Positions 1 through 8,040 are shown, counted from the first letter of the stretch. The stretch: DNA of 57,718 nucleotides from UMGS1663 sp963621995 (GCA_963621995.1 CAVFFZ010000006.1:1-57718), one strand, 5' to 3'. Notes: generated by a model from the letters alone, not told the origin. Numbers and translations are program-made.

Positions 1-54
1 GTTTTAATTATGTGTCTTTTTTTCTATTAAAAACGGTAATTTAATTTTACCATT

Positions 55-98
55 TCTAAAAAAATAACTGCACAATTCTTATATTGCACAGTTATTTT
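55..98 (-). terminator. Intrinsic terminator after groEL
   Basis: An imperfect inverted repeat (61-76 against 83-98, two internal mismatches) is followed on the minus strand by a run of T (the A run at 58-64). It lies about 90 bases past the groEL stop and probably ends the groES-groEL transcript. The remaining bases to 184 hold no gene that I can see. Confidence 0.65.
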
Positions 99-184
99 TA
101 AAGTAAATTTTACTTTATTTCGTTGTTTTTTCTCATTCATTGTTTGCTATCATTTTGCGATAGATATAATTTTTATTTTCTATT

Positions 185-1822
185 TTAATACATTCCATCC
201 ATTCCTGTTGGAACCGCATCGTGTCCTCCACATGAGCATGCTTTTTCTTCTTTTTTATCTGTAACTACACTTTCTGTTGTAAGAACCATAGATGCTACAG
301 ATGCTGCATTTTGAAGTGCACTTCTTGAAACTTTAGTTGGATCTACTATTCCTGCTTTTTTCATATCTACATAAGTGTTATTTGCTGCATTAAATCCAAC
401 ACCTTTTTCTGATGTCTTTACCTTTTCTACAATAACTGCTGGCTCTAATCCTGCATTTACAGCAATTTGTTTTGCTGGTTCTTCTAAAGCTTTTAATACA
501 ATACTTGCACCTAATTTTTCATCACCTTGTAAAGAGCTTACTTCTTTTTCAACTTCTGGAATTATATTTAAATATGCTGTTCCTCCACCTGCAACAATAC
601 CTTCTTCTACTGCTGCACGTGTTGCAGATAAAGCATCTTCTATTCTTAGTTTTTTGTCTTTCATTTCTACTTCTGTTGCTGCTCCTACACCAATTACGGC
701 AACTCCACCAGCTATTTTAGCTAAACGTTCTTGAAGAGCTTCTTTTGTAAATTCGCTCTTTTCTTCTGCTATTTGAGCTTTTAATTGTCCTACTCTGTCT
801 GCAATTTGTTGTTTATCTCCCATACCATCTACTATAATTGTATTTTCTTTTTGAACTTTTACTTGTTTTGCTCTACCCAATTGCTCTATTGTAGTATCTT
901 TTAGTTCCAATCCTAAATCTGATGCAATAACTTCTCCACCTGTTAGAATTGCTATATCTTGTAACATTTCTTTTCTTTTATCTCCATAACCTGGTGCTTT
1001 TACAGCTACTACATTTAAAACTCCTCTTAATTTATTTAATATAAGTGTTGATAATGCTTCTTGTTCTACATCATCACATATAATTACAAGTTTTCCTGAA
1101 TTTTGCATTAATGTTTCTAGCAATGGTAATATTTCTTGAATATTACTTATTTTTTTATCTGTAATTAATATATAAGGGTTATCCATTACTGCTTCCATTT
1201 TTTCTGTATCTGTTACCATATATGGAGAAACATATCCTTTGTCAAATTGCATTCCTTCTACAACATTTAATTCTGTGTTAGAAGTTTTAGATTCTTCTAT
1301 TGTAATAACGCCATCTTTAGAAACTTTTTCCATAGCTTCTGAAATTAGTTTTCCTACTTCTTCGTTATTAGCAGAAATGCTTGCAACTCTTGCTATATCT
1401 TCTTTTCCATTTACATTACTACTAATATCTTTTAATGCTTTTACAGATGCTACTACAGCTTTATCTATACCTCTTTTAATAGCCATAGGATCACCACCTG
1501 CTGCTACATTTTTAACACCTTCTTTAATCATGCTTTGTGCTAAAACTGTAGCTGTTGTAGTTCCGTCACCTGCAACATCATTTGTTTTAGTAGAAACTTG
1601 TTTTACAAGTCTTGCACCCATATTTTCAAAAGGATCTGAAAGTTCAATTTCTTTTGCAATAGTAACACCATCGTTTGTAATTAAAGGTGCTCCAAACTCT
1701 TTATCTAAAACTACATTTCTTCCTTTAGGTCCTAATGTAACCTTTACTGTATCTGCTAATTTATTAACTCCATTTAATAAACTTTTTCTGGCTTCTTCAC
1801 CAAATTTAATTTCTTTTGACAT
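185..1822 (-). CDS. groEL: Chaperonin GroEL (60 kDa, Hsp60)
   Basis: GroEL forms the double-ring, ATP-driven folding chamber capped by GroES in the cytoplasm. The 545-residue length is normal. The start MSKEIKFGEEARKSLLNGVN, the ATP-binding region with LGPKGRNVVLDK and GDGTTTATVLA, and the late GGGTAYLN segment are all classical. The start has a strong AAGGAGG site and lies 19 bases after the groES stop, so the two genes form one operon read from the CIRCE-controlled promoter at 2188-2214. The tail is odd. Instead of a long Gly-Gly-Met repeat it reads KACSCGGHDAVPTGMDGMY, with a Cys-x-Cys and a His just before a short GM tail. The identity is certain; any role for the cysteines is speculation. 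Confidence 0.98.
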   Translation of the reverse strand: MSKEIKFGEEARKSLLNGVNKLADTVKVTLGPKGRNVVLDKEFGAPLITNDGVTIAKEIELSDPFENMGARLVKQVSTKTNDVAGDGTTTATVLAQSMIKEGVKNVAAGGDPMAIKRGIDKAVVASVKALKDISSNVNGKEDIARVASISANNEEVGKLISEAMEKVSKDGVITIEESKTSNTELNVVEGMQFDKGYVSPYMVTDTEKMEAVMDNPYILITDKKISNIQEILPLLETLMQNSGKLVIICDDVEQEALSTLILNKLRGVLNVVAVKAPGYGDKRKEMLQDIAILTGGEVIASDLGLELKDTTIEQLGRAKQVKVQKENTIIVDGMGDKQQIADRVGQLKAQIAEEKSEFTKEALQERLAKIAGGVAVIGVGAATEVEMKDKKLRIEDALSATRAAVEEGIVAGGGTAYLNIIPEVEKEVSSLQGDEKLGASIVLKALEEPAKQIAVNAGLEPAVIVEKVKTSEKGVGFNAANNTYVDMKKAGIVDPTKVSRSALQNAASVASMVLTTESVVTDKKEEKACSCGGHDAVPTGMDGMY

Positions 1823-1841
1823 ACAAAATTACCTCCTTAAC

Positions 1842-2114
1842 TTACTCTTCAACTATTGCTAAAATATCATCTTGACTTACTATAACTAAATCTTCACCTT
1901 GATATTTTATTTTTGTACCAGCATATTCACTTACAACTATTTTATCGTTTTTCTTCACTTCCATTTTTATTTTTTCTGTTCCTGGTCCTACTTCTAAAAC
2001 TTCTGCAAATTGTGGTTTTTCTTTGCTCGCTCCTGCTAAAATTATTCCACTCTTTGTTGTCTCCTCATTTTCTAACATTTTAATTACAACTCTGTCTGCT
2101 AATGGTTTTAACAT
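1842..2114 (-). CDS. groES: Co-chaperonin GroES (10 kDa, Hsp10)
   Basis: GroES is the heptameric lid that closes the GroEL chamber. The 90-residue protein starts MLKPLADRVVIK and contains the mobile loop (around residues 17-32, ENEETTKSGIILAGASKEKP) and the VGPGTEK and KYAGTKIK-type segments of the family. A good RBS (GAGGTAA) precedes the ATG. It is the first gene of the groES-groEL operon, directly downstream of a CIRCE-like operator and a sigma-A type promoter, so HrcA-type heat-shock repression is expected. No hrcA, grpE, dnaK or dnaJ gene is in the window. Confidence 0.97.
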   Translation of the reverse strand: MLKPLADRVVIKMLENEETTKSGIILAGASKEKPQFAEVLEVGPGTEKIKMEVKKNDKIVVSEYAGTKIKYQGEDLVIVSQDDILAIVEE

Positions 2115-2157
2115 TTTACATTACCTCCTCATACTTATTATATAATCTAATATTAAA

Positions 2158-2184
2158 TTAGCAGTCTTTATTTGAGACTGCTAA
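2158..2184. promoter_or_regulatory. CIRCE-type operator (variant) of groES-groEL
   Basis: A perfect inverted repeat TTAGCAGTC-N9-GACTGCTAA lies between the groES promoter and its RBS. The canonical HrcA operator CIRCE is TTAGCACTC-N9-GAGTGCTAA. This copy differs by one symmetric base change in each arm, so the palindrome is kept. Position, spacing and length all fit CIRCE, so HrcA repression of groESL is the natural inference. Confidence 0.85.
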
Positions 2185-2187
2185 TAA

Positions 2188-2214
2188 TGTATACCCTTTC
2201 TATAAAAAAGTCAA
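2188..2214 (-). promoter_or_regulatory. Sigma-A type promoter of groES-groEL
   Basis: On the minus strand TTGACT (2209-2214) is followed after 15 bases by TATACA (2188-2193). TACATT at a spacing of 17 is an alternative -10. The promoter sits immediately upstream of the CIRCE palindrome, as in other clostridial groE operons. Confidence 0.6.
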
Positions 2215-2246
2215 TAGCATATATCTAAAATTCACAAATATTTCAC

Positions 2247-2285
2247 AAAGGACATTTGGGGACGGGTCACTTTTGTCCTTTACAT
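2247..2285. repeat. REP-like inverted repeat, left of the RAYT gene
   Basis: This 39-bp sequence recurs exactly, in reverse orientation, at 3131-3169 on the other side of the transposase gene. Each copy is itself a hairpin, with 8-bp ends AAAGGACA/TGTCCTTT around a GGGGACGGGTCAC core. Such a layout is known for REP elements mobilised by REP-associated tyrosine transposases. Confidence 0.85.
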
Positions 2286-2290
2286 AACTT

Positions 2291-3055
2291 TTATTTTATT
2301 AATTCATAAAATAAATCCTTATAAATTCCAAACTTTTGCAGTATATATTTTCTTTGAATTTTAATTTCTTTAAAATATAAATATTTAATTATTTTTCCAA
2401 GTGTTTCTTTGTCTTCATATATCTTGTCTATTTTTATATCTTCTATTTCTAGAAAATACAGAATCTTATTATCTATTAAATCACTCATATTTATATCTAC
2501 ATCATAAAATATATTTGTATTTTTTAAATTATTGTTTAAAATCTCCATATAATTCTGCCCTAAAATTTCTTTTATAAAACTTATTTTATTATCAACATTA
2601 TTATTTATATTCTTCAAATAATAATTATATGAAGAATATTTATAATCTTCACATTTGGATACCATTAATGCTTTAACTGGATTTAGATGAATATAATTTA
2701 TGCACTTTATTAAATATCTAATATCATAAATTGGTTGACTTTTAAACCTATCTCTAAAAACATACCCTACTCTTTCATCTTCCTTGTAATTAAAATATTC
2801 TGCATATGTCGAATTTATTTTATGCATAAATTTTGACATATCCTCTATTTTTTCAGTGTATATAAGTAAATGTGCATGGTTATTCATTATGCAATATGAC
2901 AAAATCATTAAATCAAATTCACTTTCATTCTTATTAATTAATTTGATATATTTTTCTATATAATGGTTATTTTTGAATATGTATTCTTTTTTTATTCCTT
3001 GTACTATAACATGAAAAAAAGAGGTATCATAATTTTTTCTTGCTTTTCTTCCCAT
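2291..3055 (-). CDS. REP-associated tyrosine transposase (IS200-like, Y1)
   Basis: This is a single-domain HUH transposase of about 255 residues. RAYT enzymes nick single-stranded REP hairpins through a tyrosine. The HUH metal-binding motif is visible as NNHAHLLI (around residue 60), and the family motifs YVFRDRFKSQP and CINYIHLNPVKA follow. The track-style start at 3064 has its RBS (AAGGGAG) touching the ATG, so the ATG at 3055 (MGRKARKNY), 9 bases beyond that RBS, is preferred. The gene sits between fhs and groES and is flanked by perfect 39-bp inverted repeats, so it looks like a whole mobile unit. Which tyrosine is catalytic cannot be settled by eye. Function is inferred from the family. 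Confidence 0.9.
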   Translation of the reverse strand: MGRKARKNYDTSFFHVIVQGIKKEYIFKNNHYIEKYIKLINKNESEFDLMILSYCIMNNHAHLLIYTEKIEDMSKFMHKINSTYAEYFNYKEDERVGYVFRDRFKSQPIYDIRYLIKCINYIHLNPVKALMVSKCEDYKYSSYNYYLKNINNNVDNKISFIKEILGQNYMEILNNNLKNTNIFYDVDINMSDLIDNKILYFLEIEDIKIDKIYEDKETLGKIIKYLYFKEIKIQRKYILQKFGIYKDLFYELIK

Positions 3056-3130
3056 TTGTTTCATCTCCCTTGCAATGATTTTATAAGCCCTAAAATTATT
3101 AACCCCTATTTTATGATTTTATTATATTTT

Positions 3131-3169
3131 ATGTAAAGGACAAAAGTGACCCGTCCCCAAATGTCCTTT
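3131..3169. repeat. REP-like inverted repeat, right of the RAYT gene, overlapping the fhs stop
   Basis: This is the exact reverse complement of 2247-2285. Its edge reaches into the fhs stop codon (3168-3170), so the repeat supplies part of the TAA of fhs on the minus strand. It can form the same hairpin with 8-bp ends and may also act as the fhs mRNA 3' structure. Confidence 0.85.
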
Positions 3170-4832
3170 AAAATATTCCTACTATATTTCCTTGTTCGTC
3201 TATGTCTATTTGCTCTGATGTAGGATGCTTTGGCAAGCCTGGCATTGTCATTATTTTTCCTGTTAGTATTACTATGAATTCTGCTCCCGCTTTTAGTTTT
3301 ACTTCTTTTACATGTATATTAAATGATGAATTACACTCTAAATTTTTAGCATCATCTGAAAACGAATATTGTGTTTTAGCTATGCAAATTGGTAAATTGC
3401 CATACCCCATGTTCTCTATTTTTTTTATTTGCTCTTCCGCTTCTTTACTATATTCTACTCTATCTGCTCCATATATATTTTTAGAAATTTTTTCTACTTT
3501 TTCTTTTATAGTATCTTCTAAATTATATATGTATTTAAATTCATTTTCTTTTTCTTCACATAAATGAACTACTTTTTCTGCTAGGTCAATTGCTCCTTCT
3601 CCGCCTTTTGACCAGCTTTCTACTAAACTTAATTCCACATTTTCTTTTTCTAGTATTTTTCTTAATGTTTCAATTTCATTTTCTGTATCTTGATTAAACT
3701 TATTTATTGCAACAACAACATTTACGCCAAATTTTTCTTGTAGATTTTCTATGTGTCTTAGTAAGTTTTTACTACCATTTTTTAATGCTTCTATATTTTC
3801 TTTTTCTAATTCGTCTTTTGCCATTCCGCCATGATATTTTAATGCTTTTATTGTTGCTACTATAACTACTGCATCTGGAACTTTTCCTAGTTTCCTTGTT
3901 TTTATATTTAAGAATTTTTCTGCTCCTAAATCTGCTCCAAATCCTGCTTCTGTAACTGTGTAATCTGAAAGTTTTAATGCCATTTTTGTTGCAACTATAC
4001 TATTACATCCATGTGCTATATTTGCAAATGGCCCACCATGAATAAATGCTGGTGTATGCTCTAATGTTTGAACTAAATTTGGATTAAGTGCATCTTTTAG
4101 TAAAACTGCCATTGCTCCTTCTGCTTTTAAGTCATGTGCTGTGACTGGCTTTTGTTCTTTATTGTAGCCTATTATAATGTTTCCTAATCTTCTTTTTAAA
4201 TCATCTATATCTGTTGCCAGACAGAAAATTGCCATTATTTCTGAAGCCACTGTTATATCGAATCCATCTTCTCTTGGAACTATATTTTTTTCACCTGATA
4301 AACCTGTGTTTACCACCCTTAATTGTCTATCATTTAAGTCTACACATCTTTTCCATGTAACTTTTTCTATATTTAGTTCGTTTCCATGGTATACATGATT
4401 GTCTATAATAGCTGATAACAAATTGTTTGCAGAAGTTATAGCATGAATGTCTCCTGTAAAATGTAAATTGATATCTTCCATAGGTGCAACTTGTGAATGT
4501 CCACCACCTGTTGCTCCACCTTTTATTCCAAACACAGGACCTAATGATGGTTCTCTTAATGCTAGTATTGAATTTTTACCAATTTTTCTCAATCCATCTG
4601 CTAGTCCTATCGCTATTGTTGTTTTTCCCTCTCCTAATGGTGTAGGATTGATTGCTGTAACTAATATTAGTTTTCCATCTTTTTTGTTCTCTAGTTTTTT
4701 TAATATATCTAATGATATTTTTGCTTTATATTTTCCATAGTTTTCTACATATTCTTCATTTATTTCAATGTTTTCTGCTATTTTTTCTATTTTCTCTAAT
4801 TTAGTATTTCTTTCAATTTCTATATCTTCCAT
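3168..4832 (-). CDS. fhs: Formate--tetrahydrofolate ligase
   Basis: The enzyme makes 10-formyl-THF from formate, THF and ATP in cytoplasmic one-carbon metabolism and supplies purine and fMet synthesis. The 554-residue length is normal. Family motifs are the P-loop region TPLGEGKTT (around residue 68), EPSLGPVFGIKGGATGGG, the FTGDIHAI segment, and MTMPGLPKHP near the C terminus. A GTG at 4841 gives a slightly longer frame, but that GTG lies inside the AGGTGA RBS, so the ATG at 4832 is chosen. The gene seems monocistronic. Its stop codon overlaps the right REP of the RAYT unit, so the mobile element abuts the coding end without truncating the protein, which still ends normally in QGNIVGIF. Confidence 0.97.
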   Translation of the reverse strand: MEDIEIERNTKLEKIEKIAENIEINEEYVENYGKYKAKISLDILKKLENKKDGKLILVTAINPTPLGEGKTTIAIGLADGLRKIGKNSILALREPSLGPVFGIKGGATGGGHSQVAPMEDINLHFTGDIHAITSANNLLSAIIDNHVYHGNELNIEKVTWKRCVDLNDRQLRVVNTGLSGEKNIVPREDGFDITVASEIMAIFCLATDIDDLKRRLGNIIIGYNKEQKPVTAHDLKAEGAMAVLLKDALNPNLVQTLEHTPAFIHGGPFANIAHGCNSIVATKMALKLSDYTVTEAGFGADLGAEKFLNIKTRKLGKVPDAVVIVATIKALKYHGGMAKDELEKENIEALKNGSKNLLRHIENLQEKFGVNVVVAINKFNQDTENEIETLRKILEKENVELSLVESWSKGGEGAIDLAEKVVHLCEEKENEFKYIYNLEDTIKEKVEKISKNIYGADRVEYSKEAEEQIKKIENMGYGNLPICIAKTQYSFSDDAKNLECNSSFNIHVKEVKLKAGAEFIVILTGKIMTMPGLPKHPTSEQIDIDEQGNIVGIF

Positions 4833-4892
4833 TATAATCACCTACTTTTAAAATATGTTTATACTATACATTATATTTTTAGTTTTTACAAT

Positions 4893-4920
4893 AAAAAGAC
4901 AAGAATTCTCTCGTCTTTTT
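4893..4920 (-). terminator. Intrinsic terminator after the DUF212 gene
   Basis: The stem AAAAAGAC/GTCTTTTT has a 12-base loop, and the T run reads on the minus strand. It lies just past the stop of the DUF212 gene and upstream of fhs. Confidence 0.7.
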
Positions 4921-4929
4921 AACTAATGT

Positions 4930-5364
4930 TTACCCAAAAATTAATCCTACTGCAATACCTATAACAGCACCTACTATAACTTGCATTGGAGTATGACCTA
5001 ATACTTCTACCAATTTTTCTTGTACTTGTATATTTGAAAGTCCTGGCGTTTCTACTAATTTATTTAACAATTTTGCTTGTTTTCCAGCTGCTCTTCTAAC
5101 TCCTGCTGCATCATACATAACTACAAATGCAAACATTACTGCAAGAGCAAATATTGGCGAATTTATTCCTTGTGTTTTTCCTATCATTGTTGCAATTGAT
5201 GTTACTACTGCTGAATGTGAACTAGGCATTCCACCTGCGCCTAAAATTCTTTTAAAATTAAATTTATGAGTTGCTACTAAGTCCCAGATTACTTTAAATA
5301 CTTGTATGCAAAACCATACTGATATTGGAACTATTAAATATTTGTATTTTGAATAAAAATCCAT
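4930..5364 (-). CDS. Divergent PAP2 family (DUF212, YuiD-like) membrane protein
   Basis: This 144-residue integral membrane protein belongs to the divergent PAP2 (acid phosphatase/vanadium-type) family. The family signature AGGMPSSHSAVVTS (around residues 42-55) is present, followed by YDAAGVRRAAGKQA and LGHTPMQVIVGAVIGI. The SSH and R residues are those expected of PAP2-like phosphatases, so a lipid-phosphate phosphatase role is likely, but no member of this branch is named here with certainty. Four hydrophobic segments are visible. No good RBS lies at the usual distance. Instead a perfect 10-bp hairpin (5373-5397) ends 8 bases before the ATG, and a GGGGG tract lies on its far side. Confidence 0.9.
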   Translation of the reverse strand: MDFYSKYKYLIVPISVWFCIQVFKVIWDLVATHKFNFKRILGAGGMPSSHSAVVTSIATMIGKTQGINSPIFALAVMFAFVVMYDAAGVRRAAGKQAKLLNKLVETPGLSNIQVQEKLVEVLGHTPMQVIVGAVIGIAVGLIFG

Positions 5365-5372
5365 TTTATTTT

Positions 5373-5397
5373 CTATATTAGACTTTTTCTAATATAG
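5373..5397. repeat. Perfect 10-bp inverted repeat just before the DUF212 gene
   Basis: The arms CTATATTAGA and TCTAATATAG are separated by 5 bases. On the minus strand the hairpin ends 8 bases before the ATG at 5364, with G-rich RBS-like sequence on its 5' side. It has no T run, so it is not a terminator for xseB. It could bring a distant RBS close to the start or serve as an operator. Confidence 0.6.
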
Positions 5398-5420
5398 CCC
5401 CCTTTTCTTTTCTTGTTTTG

Positions 5421-5645
5421 TTACTCTTCTGTGATAAAATCTTCTTCCTCCAATTTACCATCTTTCTGTACCAATACTTTTATTTTCTTTTCTGCTTCTT
5501 CAAGAATATTATTACATTTTTTAGCTAACTTCATTCCTTCTTCAAAGTTTGAAACTGACTCATCTAAGCTTAAATCACCTTTTTCTAATTTAGCTGTAAT
5601 TGACTCTAATTCTTGCATTGCATCTTCAAATTTTATTTCTTGCAT
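5421..5645 (-). CDS. xseB: Exodeoxyribonuclease VII small subunit
   Basis: XseB binds the large subunit XseA to form ExoVII, which degrades single-stranded DNA from both ends in the cytoplasm. The 74-residue protein shows the family core FEDAMQELESITAKLEKGDLSLDESVSNFEEGMKL, a two-helix coiled coil. It has a good RBS (GAGGAG) and lies 12 bases after the preceding ORF. It is separated from xseA by the small membrane protein at 5658-6113, an insertion between two genes that are usually adjacent. Confidence 0.95.
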   Translation of the reverse strand: MQEIKFEDAMQELESITAKLEKGDLSLDESVSNFEEGMKLAKKCNNILEEAEKKIKVLVQKDGKLEEEDFITEE

Positions 5646-5657
5646 AATTTTTCTCCT

Positions 5658-6113
5658 CTAATTCATTTCTCTTTTGGTAAATGTTCCGCTTGAAGTATTT
5701 ACTGTATAAAAAGCTTTTGCTTCAGTTGTAGAACTATCTCTAACTGCTACTATGTAGTTTCCATTGTTATCCATTCCATCTATTGCTATATCTACATTTT
5801 TGTCTTCTCCCCAGTCTTTTTTTACTATACTTATTGCTTTTTCTTCAGCTGTTTTTGGAGCTTCTTCAAAAGTTTCTGTTGAAGTCGTTGTATTCTCTAT
5901 TGTTGTATTATTTTCTATATCATTTTTCAATACATTTTCTGTAATTTCATTTACAATTTGATTTACTATTTCATTTTTTTCTTCTTTTAAAGTATTTGTA
6001 GATGTTGGTTTTGAACTTCCTCCTTTATTTATTTCTCCAAACATAAATATTCCAATAGCAATTAACATTATAACTAGAATGATTATAATTATTATACTTG
6101 TTTTTCTTTTCAT
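5658..6113 (-). CDS. Single-pass membrane protein of unknown function between xseA and xseB
   Basis: This 151-residue protein starts with a short basic stretch and one hydrophobic segment (about residues 6-27), then a Thr/Asn/Glu-rich linker and a small C-terminal domain (about residues 93-151, AISIVKKDWGEDKNV...YTVNTSSGTFTKREMN). The C-terminal shape resembles PepSY-like secreted domains, but this is only an impression. The ATG at 6122 touches the AAAGGA RBS; the ATG at 6113, 9 bases beyond it, is preferred. Its leader (6119-6183) is a near copy of the leader of the DUF2273 gene at 8050-8114. Confidence 0.75.
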   Translation of the reverse strand: MKRKTSIIIIIILVIMLIAIGIFMFGEINKGGSSKPTSTNTLKEEKNEIVNQIVNEITENVLKNDIENNTTIENTTTSTETFEEAPKTAEEKAISIVKKDWGEDKNVDIAIDGMDNNGNYIVAVRDSSTTEAKAFYTVNTSSGTFTKREMN

Positions 6114-6118
6114 AAAAT

Positions 6119-6183
6119 TCATTCCTTTCTCACTCTATTTAAAGATATTCATAGCTATGAAAGTTTATAATTCTTTCAAACTA
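6119..6183 (-). repeat. Duplicated leader, copy 1
   Basis: About 65 bases upstream of the 5658-6113 gene match 8050-8114 closely. Shared blocks are AAAGAATTATAAAA, a CATAGCTATG-like palindrome and the RBS string GAAAGGAATGAA. In this copy the central palindrome TTCATAGCTATGAA is perfect. Confidence 0.75.
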
Positions 6184-6212
6184 TTCATTCTTTTAGTTAT
6201 TTATAATTATTT

Positions 6213-7400
6213 TTATAATATTTGTGCTTCTTTTTTTCCATCTGTAAAACGCAAACTTACTTTATCTCCACTTTTTAATTCTTTTATTGATTTTACTATT
6301 TTATCTTCTTTACTTGTAATAGAATATCCTCTTGTTAATGTTTTTAGTGGGCTTAATACATCTAACTTACTAATCCATTCAATCATATATGTTCTCTTTT
6401 CTTTAATTTTTAACTCCATACTATTCACTAATGTTTTTGTAAATTTATCTAATGTCATATAATTTTCATTTATTTTTTGAAGTGGATTTGTGTATACTGC
6501 TGCTTTCATACATTTTTCATAACGCATTTTTGTCAACTCTAATTTCTTTTTTAGAGCATTTTGTAATCTATTTTCATTTGTTTTTATTTTTAATTTTATT
6601 TCTTTTATGTCTGGTACTGCAAGTTCCGCAGCTGCCGATGGTGTAGGTGCTCTTAAGTCTGCCACAAAATCTGCTATTGTAAAGTCTGTTTCATGCCCTA
6701 CTGCTGAAACAATAGGTATATTAGAGTTGTATATTGCTCTTGCTACTATTTCTTCGTTGAATGGCCATAAATCCTCTAGTGAACCTCCTCCCCTTGCTAT
6801 TATTAATACATCAGCTTCCTGGTTTTCATTCATTATTTCTATTGCCTTTGCTATCTTTTCAGAAGCTCCTTGGCCTTGTACAGGCACCGGAAATAACCTT
6901 ATGTACACATTTGGATTTCTTCTTGTTGATACATTAATAATATCACGAATAACTGCTCCTGTATTAGATGATAAAACTCCTATAACTTTAGGCATAAATG
7001 GTATTGGCTTTTTATGTGCTTTGTCAAATAAGCCTTCTTGCTCTAATTTTGCTTTTAGTTTTTCATATTCTGCGTGTAAGTCTCCTATTCCTTCTTGTTG
7101 CATTGCTTTTGCATATATTTGATAAACTCCGTCTCTTTCAAAAACAGATACTGTCCCTAATACCATTATTTTCATTCCATCTTTTGGAACAAAATTTAAA
7201 TTAGAAGTATAAGTTTTAAACATAACACATTTTATAAGAGAGTTTTCATCTTTTAAAGTAAAATACATATGCCCTGTATAATGATGCTTAAAATTTGAAA
7301 TCTCTCCTTTTACTAATACATTATTTAAAAATTCATCCTCTTGAAATTTTTCTTTTATATAGTTATTTAATTGTGTAACACTAATTGGATGATAGGTCAT
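6213..7400 (-). CDS. xseA: Exodeoxyribonuclease VII large subunit
   Basis: This is the catalytic subunit of ExoVII, 395 residues. The N-terminal OB fold begins YHPISVTQLNNYIKEKF and includes VLVKGEISNFKHH, typical of XseA. The catalytic domain has IGVLSSNTGAVIRDI, the RGGGSLEDLWPFNEE signature and AVGHETDFTIADFVADLRAPTPSAAAEL, and a C-terminal coiled coil follows. The RBS (GAGGAG) lies inside the end of nusB, 8 bases away, so nusB and xseA are translationally close. Its partner xseB lies one gene downstream. Confidence 0.97.
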   Translation of the reverse strand: MTYHPISVTQLNNYIKEKFQEDEFLNNVLVKGEISNFKHHYTGHMYFTLKDENSLIKCVMFKTYTSNLNFVPKDGMKIMVLGTVSVFERDGVYQIYAKAMQQEGIGDLHAEYEKLKAKLEQEGLFDKAHKKPIPFMPKVIGVLSSNTGAVIRDIINVSTRRNPNVYIRLFPVPVQGQGASEKIAKAIEIMNENQEADVLIIARGGGSLEDLWPFNEEIVARAIYNSNIPIVSAVGHETDFTIADFVADLRAPTPSAAAELAVPDIKEIKLKIKTNENRLQNALKKKLELTKMRYEKCMKAAVYTNPLQKINENYMTLDKFTKTLVNSMELKIKEKRTYMIEWISKLDVLSPLKTLTRGYSITSKEDKIVKSIKELKSGDKVSLRFTDGKKEAQIL

Positions 7401-7408
7401 TTTTAGTT

Positions 7409-7825
7409 TTACTCCTCTTCATCTAGTTTTTTCTCTTTTACAATACTTGCAAGCACTCCATTTACAAAAGATTTTGAAGAATCTTCTCCATATTTTTTTG
7501 CCAGCTCTACCGCTTCATTTATAGCTACTTTATATGTTAATTTAGAATATACTAATTCAAAAATAGCTAACTTTAATATTGAAAGATCTATTTTAGAAAT
7601 TCTATCCATGCTCCATTTTTCTTTTAAATTAGATGAAATTAATTCTTCTATTTCTTCTTTATTTTCTTTTATTCCATAAAAAATATTTTTAATATACTCT
7701 GCTTCTTCTTCACCTAAGTTATTTTCTTCTATAAATATATTTATTTGTTCTTCGTCCATATCTTTTTGAATTTGACTACTATATATTAATCTAAATGCTA
7801 GTTCTCTTGTTTCTGTACGCTTCAT
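7409..7825 (-). CDS. nusB: Transcription antitermination factor NusB
   Basis: NusB binds boxA RNA with S10 (NusE) and assists rRNA antitermination. The 138-residue all-helical protein starts RTETRELAFRLIYSSQIQ and contains WSMDRISKIDLSILKLAIFEL and INEAVELAKKYGEDSSKSFVNGVL, the family signature. RBS AAGGGG is present. It follows the DUF2273 gene by 11 bases and precedes xseA by 8, an order (asp23 - nusB - xseAB) common in Clostridia. Confidence 0.96.
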   Translation of the reverse strand: MKRTETRELAFRLIYSSQIQKDMDEEQINIFIEENNLGEEEAEYIKNIFYGIKENKEEIEELISSNLKEKWSMDRISKIDLSILKLAIFELVYSKLTYKVAINEAVELAKKYGEDSSKSFVNGVLASIVKEKKLDEEE

Positions 7826-7836
7826 AATTTCCCCTT

Positions 7837-8040
7837 TTATAATTTATCTATAAATTTCTTTAATTTTTCTTTTACATCATCTTTGTTAATTTGAACATAA
7901 TTTCCTACGTATATTCCCATTCCTACTAATATAATACCTATCATTAATTTATAAAGTCCTGTACATAGAATAAGTATTGCAATTATTGCACCAATAATTG
8001 CTCCTCTAAATTTCATTAAAAAATCCTTTATTTCTTTCAT
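7837..8040 (-). CDS. DUF2273 small membrane protein of the Asp23/AmaP cluster
   Basis: This protein of about 67 residues has two hydrophobic helices (RGAIIGAIIAILILCTGLYKLMIGIILVGMGIYVGNYV) and a short basic tail. DUF2273 proteins occur beside Asp23 and AmaP and are thought to belong to the same envelope-stress membrane cluster. The frame is open to 8082, but the AAAGGA RBS touches the ATG at 8052 and lies 9 bases from the ATG at 8040, so the latter is chosen. Its upstream region is the second copy of the duplicated leader. Confidence 0.85.
   Translation of the reverse strand: MKEIKDFLMKFRGAIIGAIIAILILCTGLYKLMIGIILVGMGIYVGNYVQINKDDVKEKLKKFIDKL

Noticed and set aside
4833..4841. GTG start of fhs at 4841
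   Set aside because: The GTG is part of the AGGTGA ribosome binding site of the ATG at 4832.
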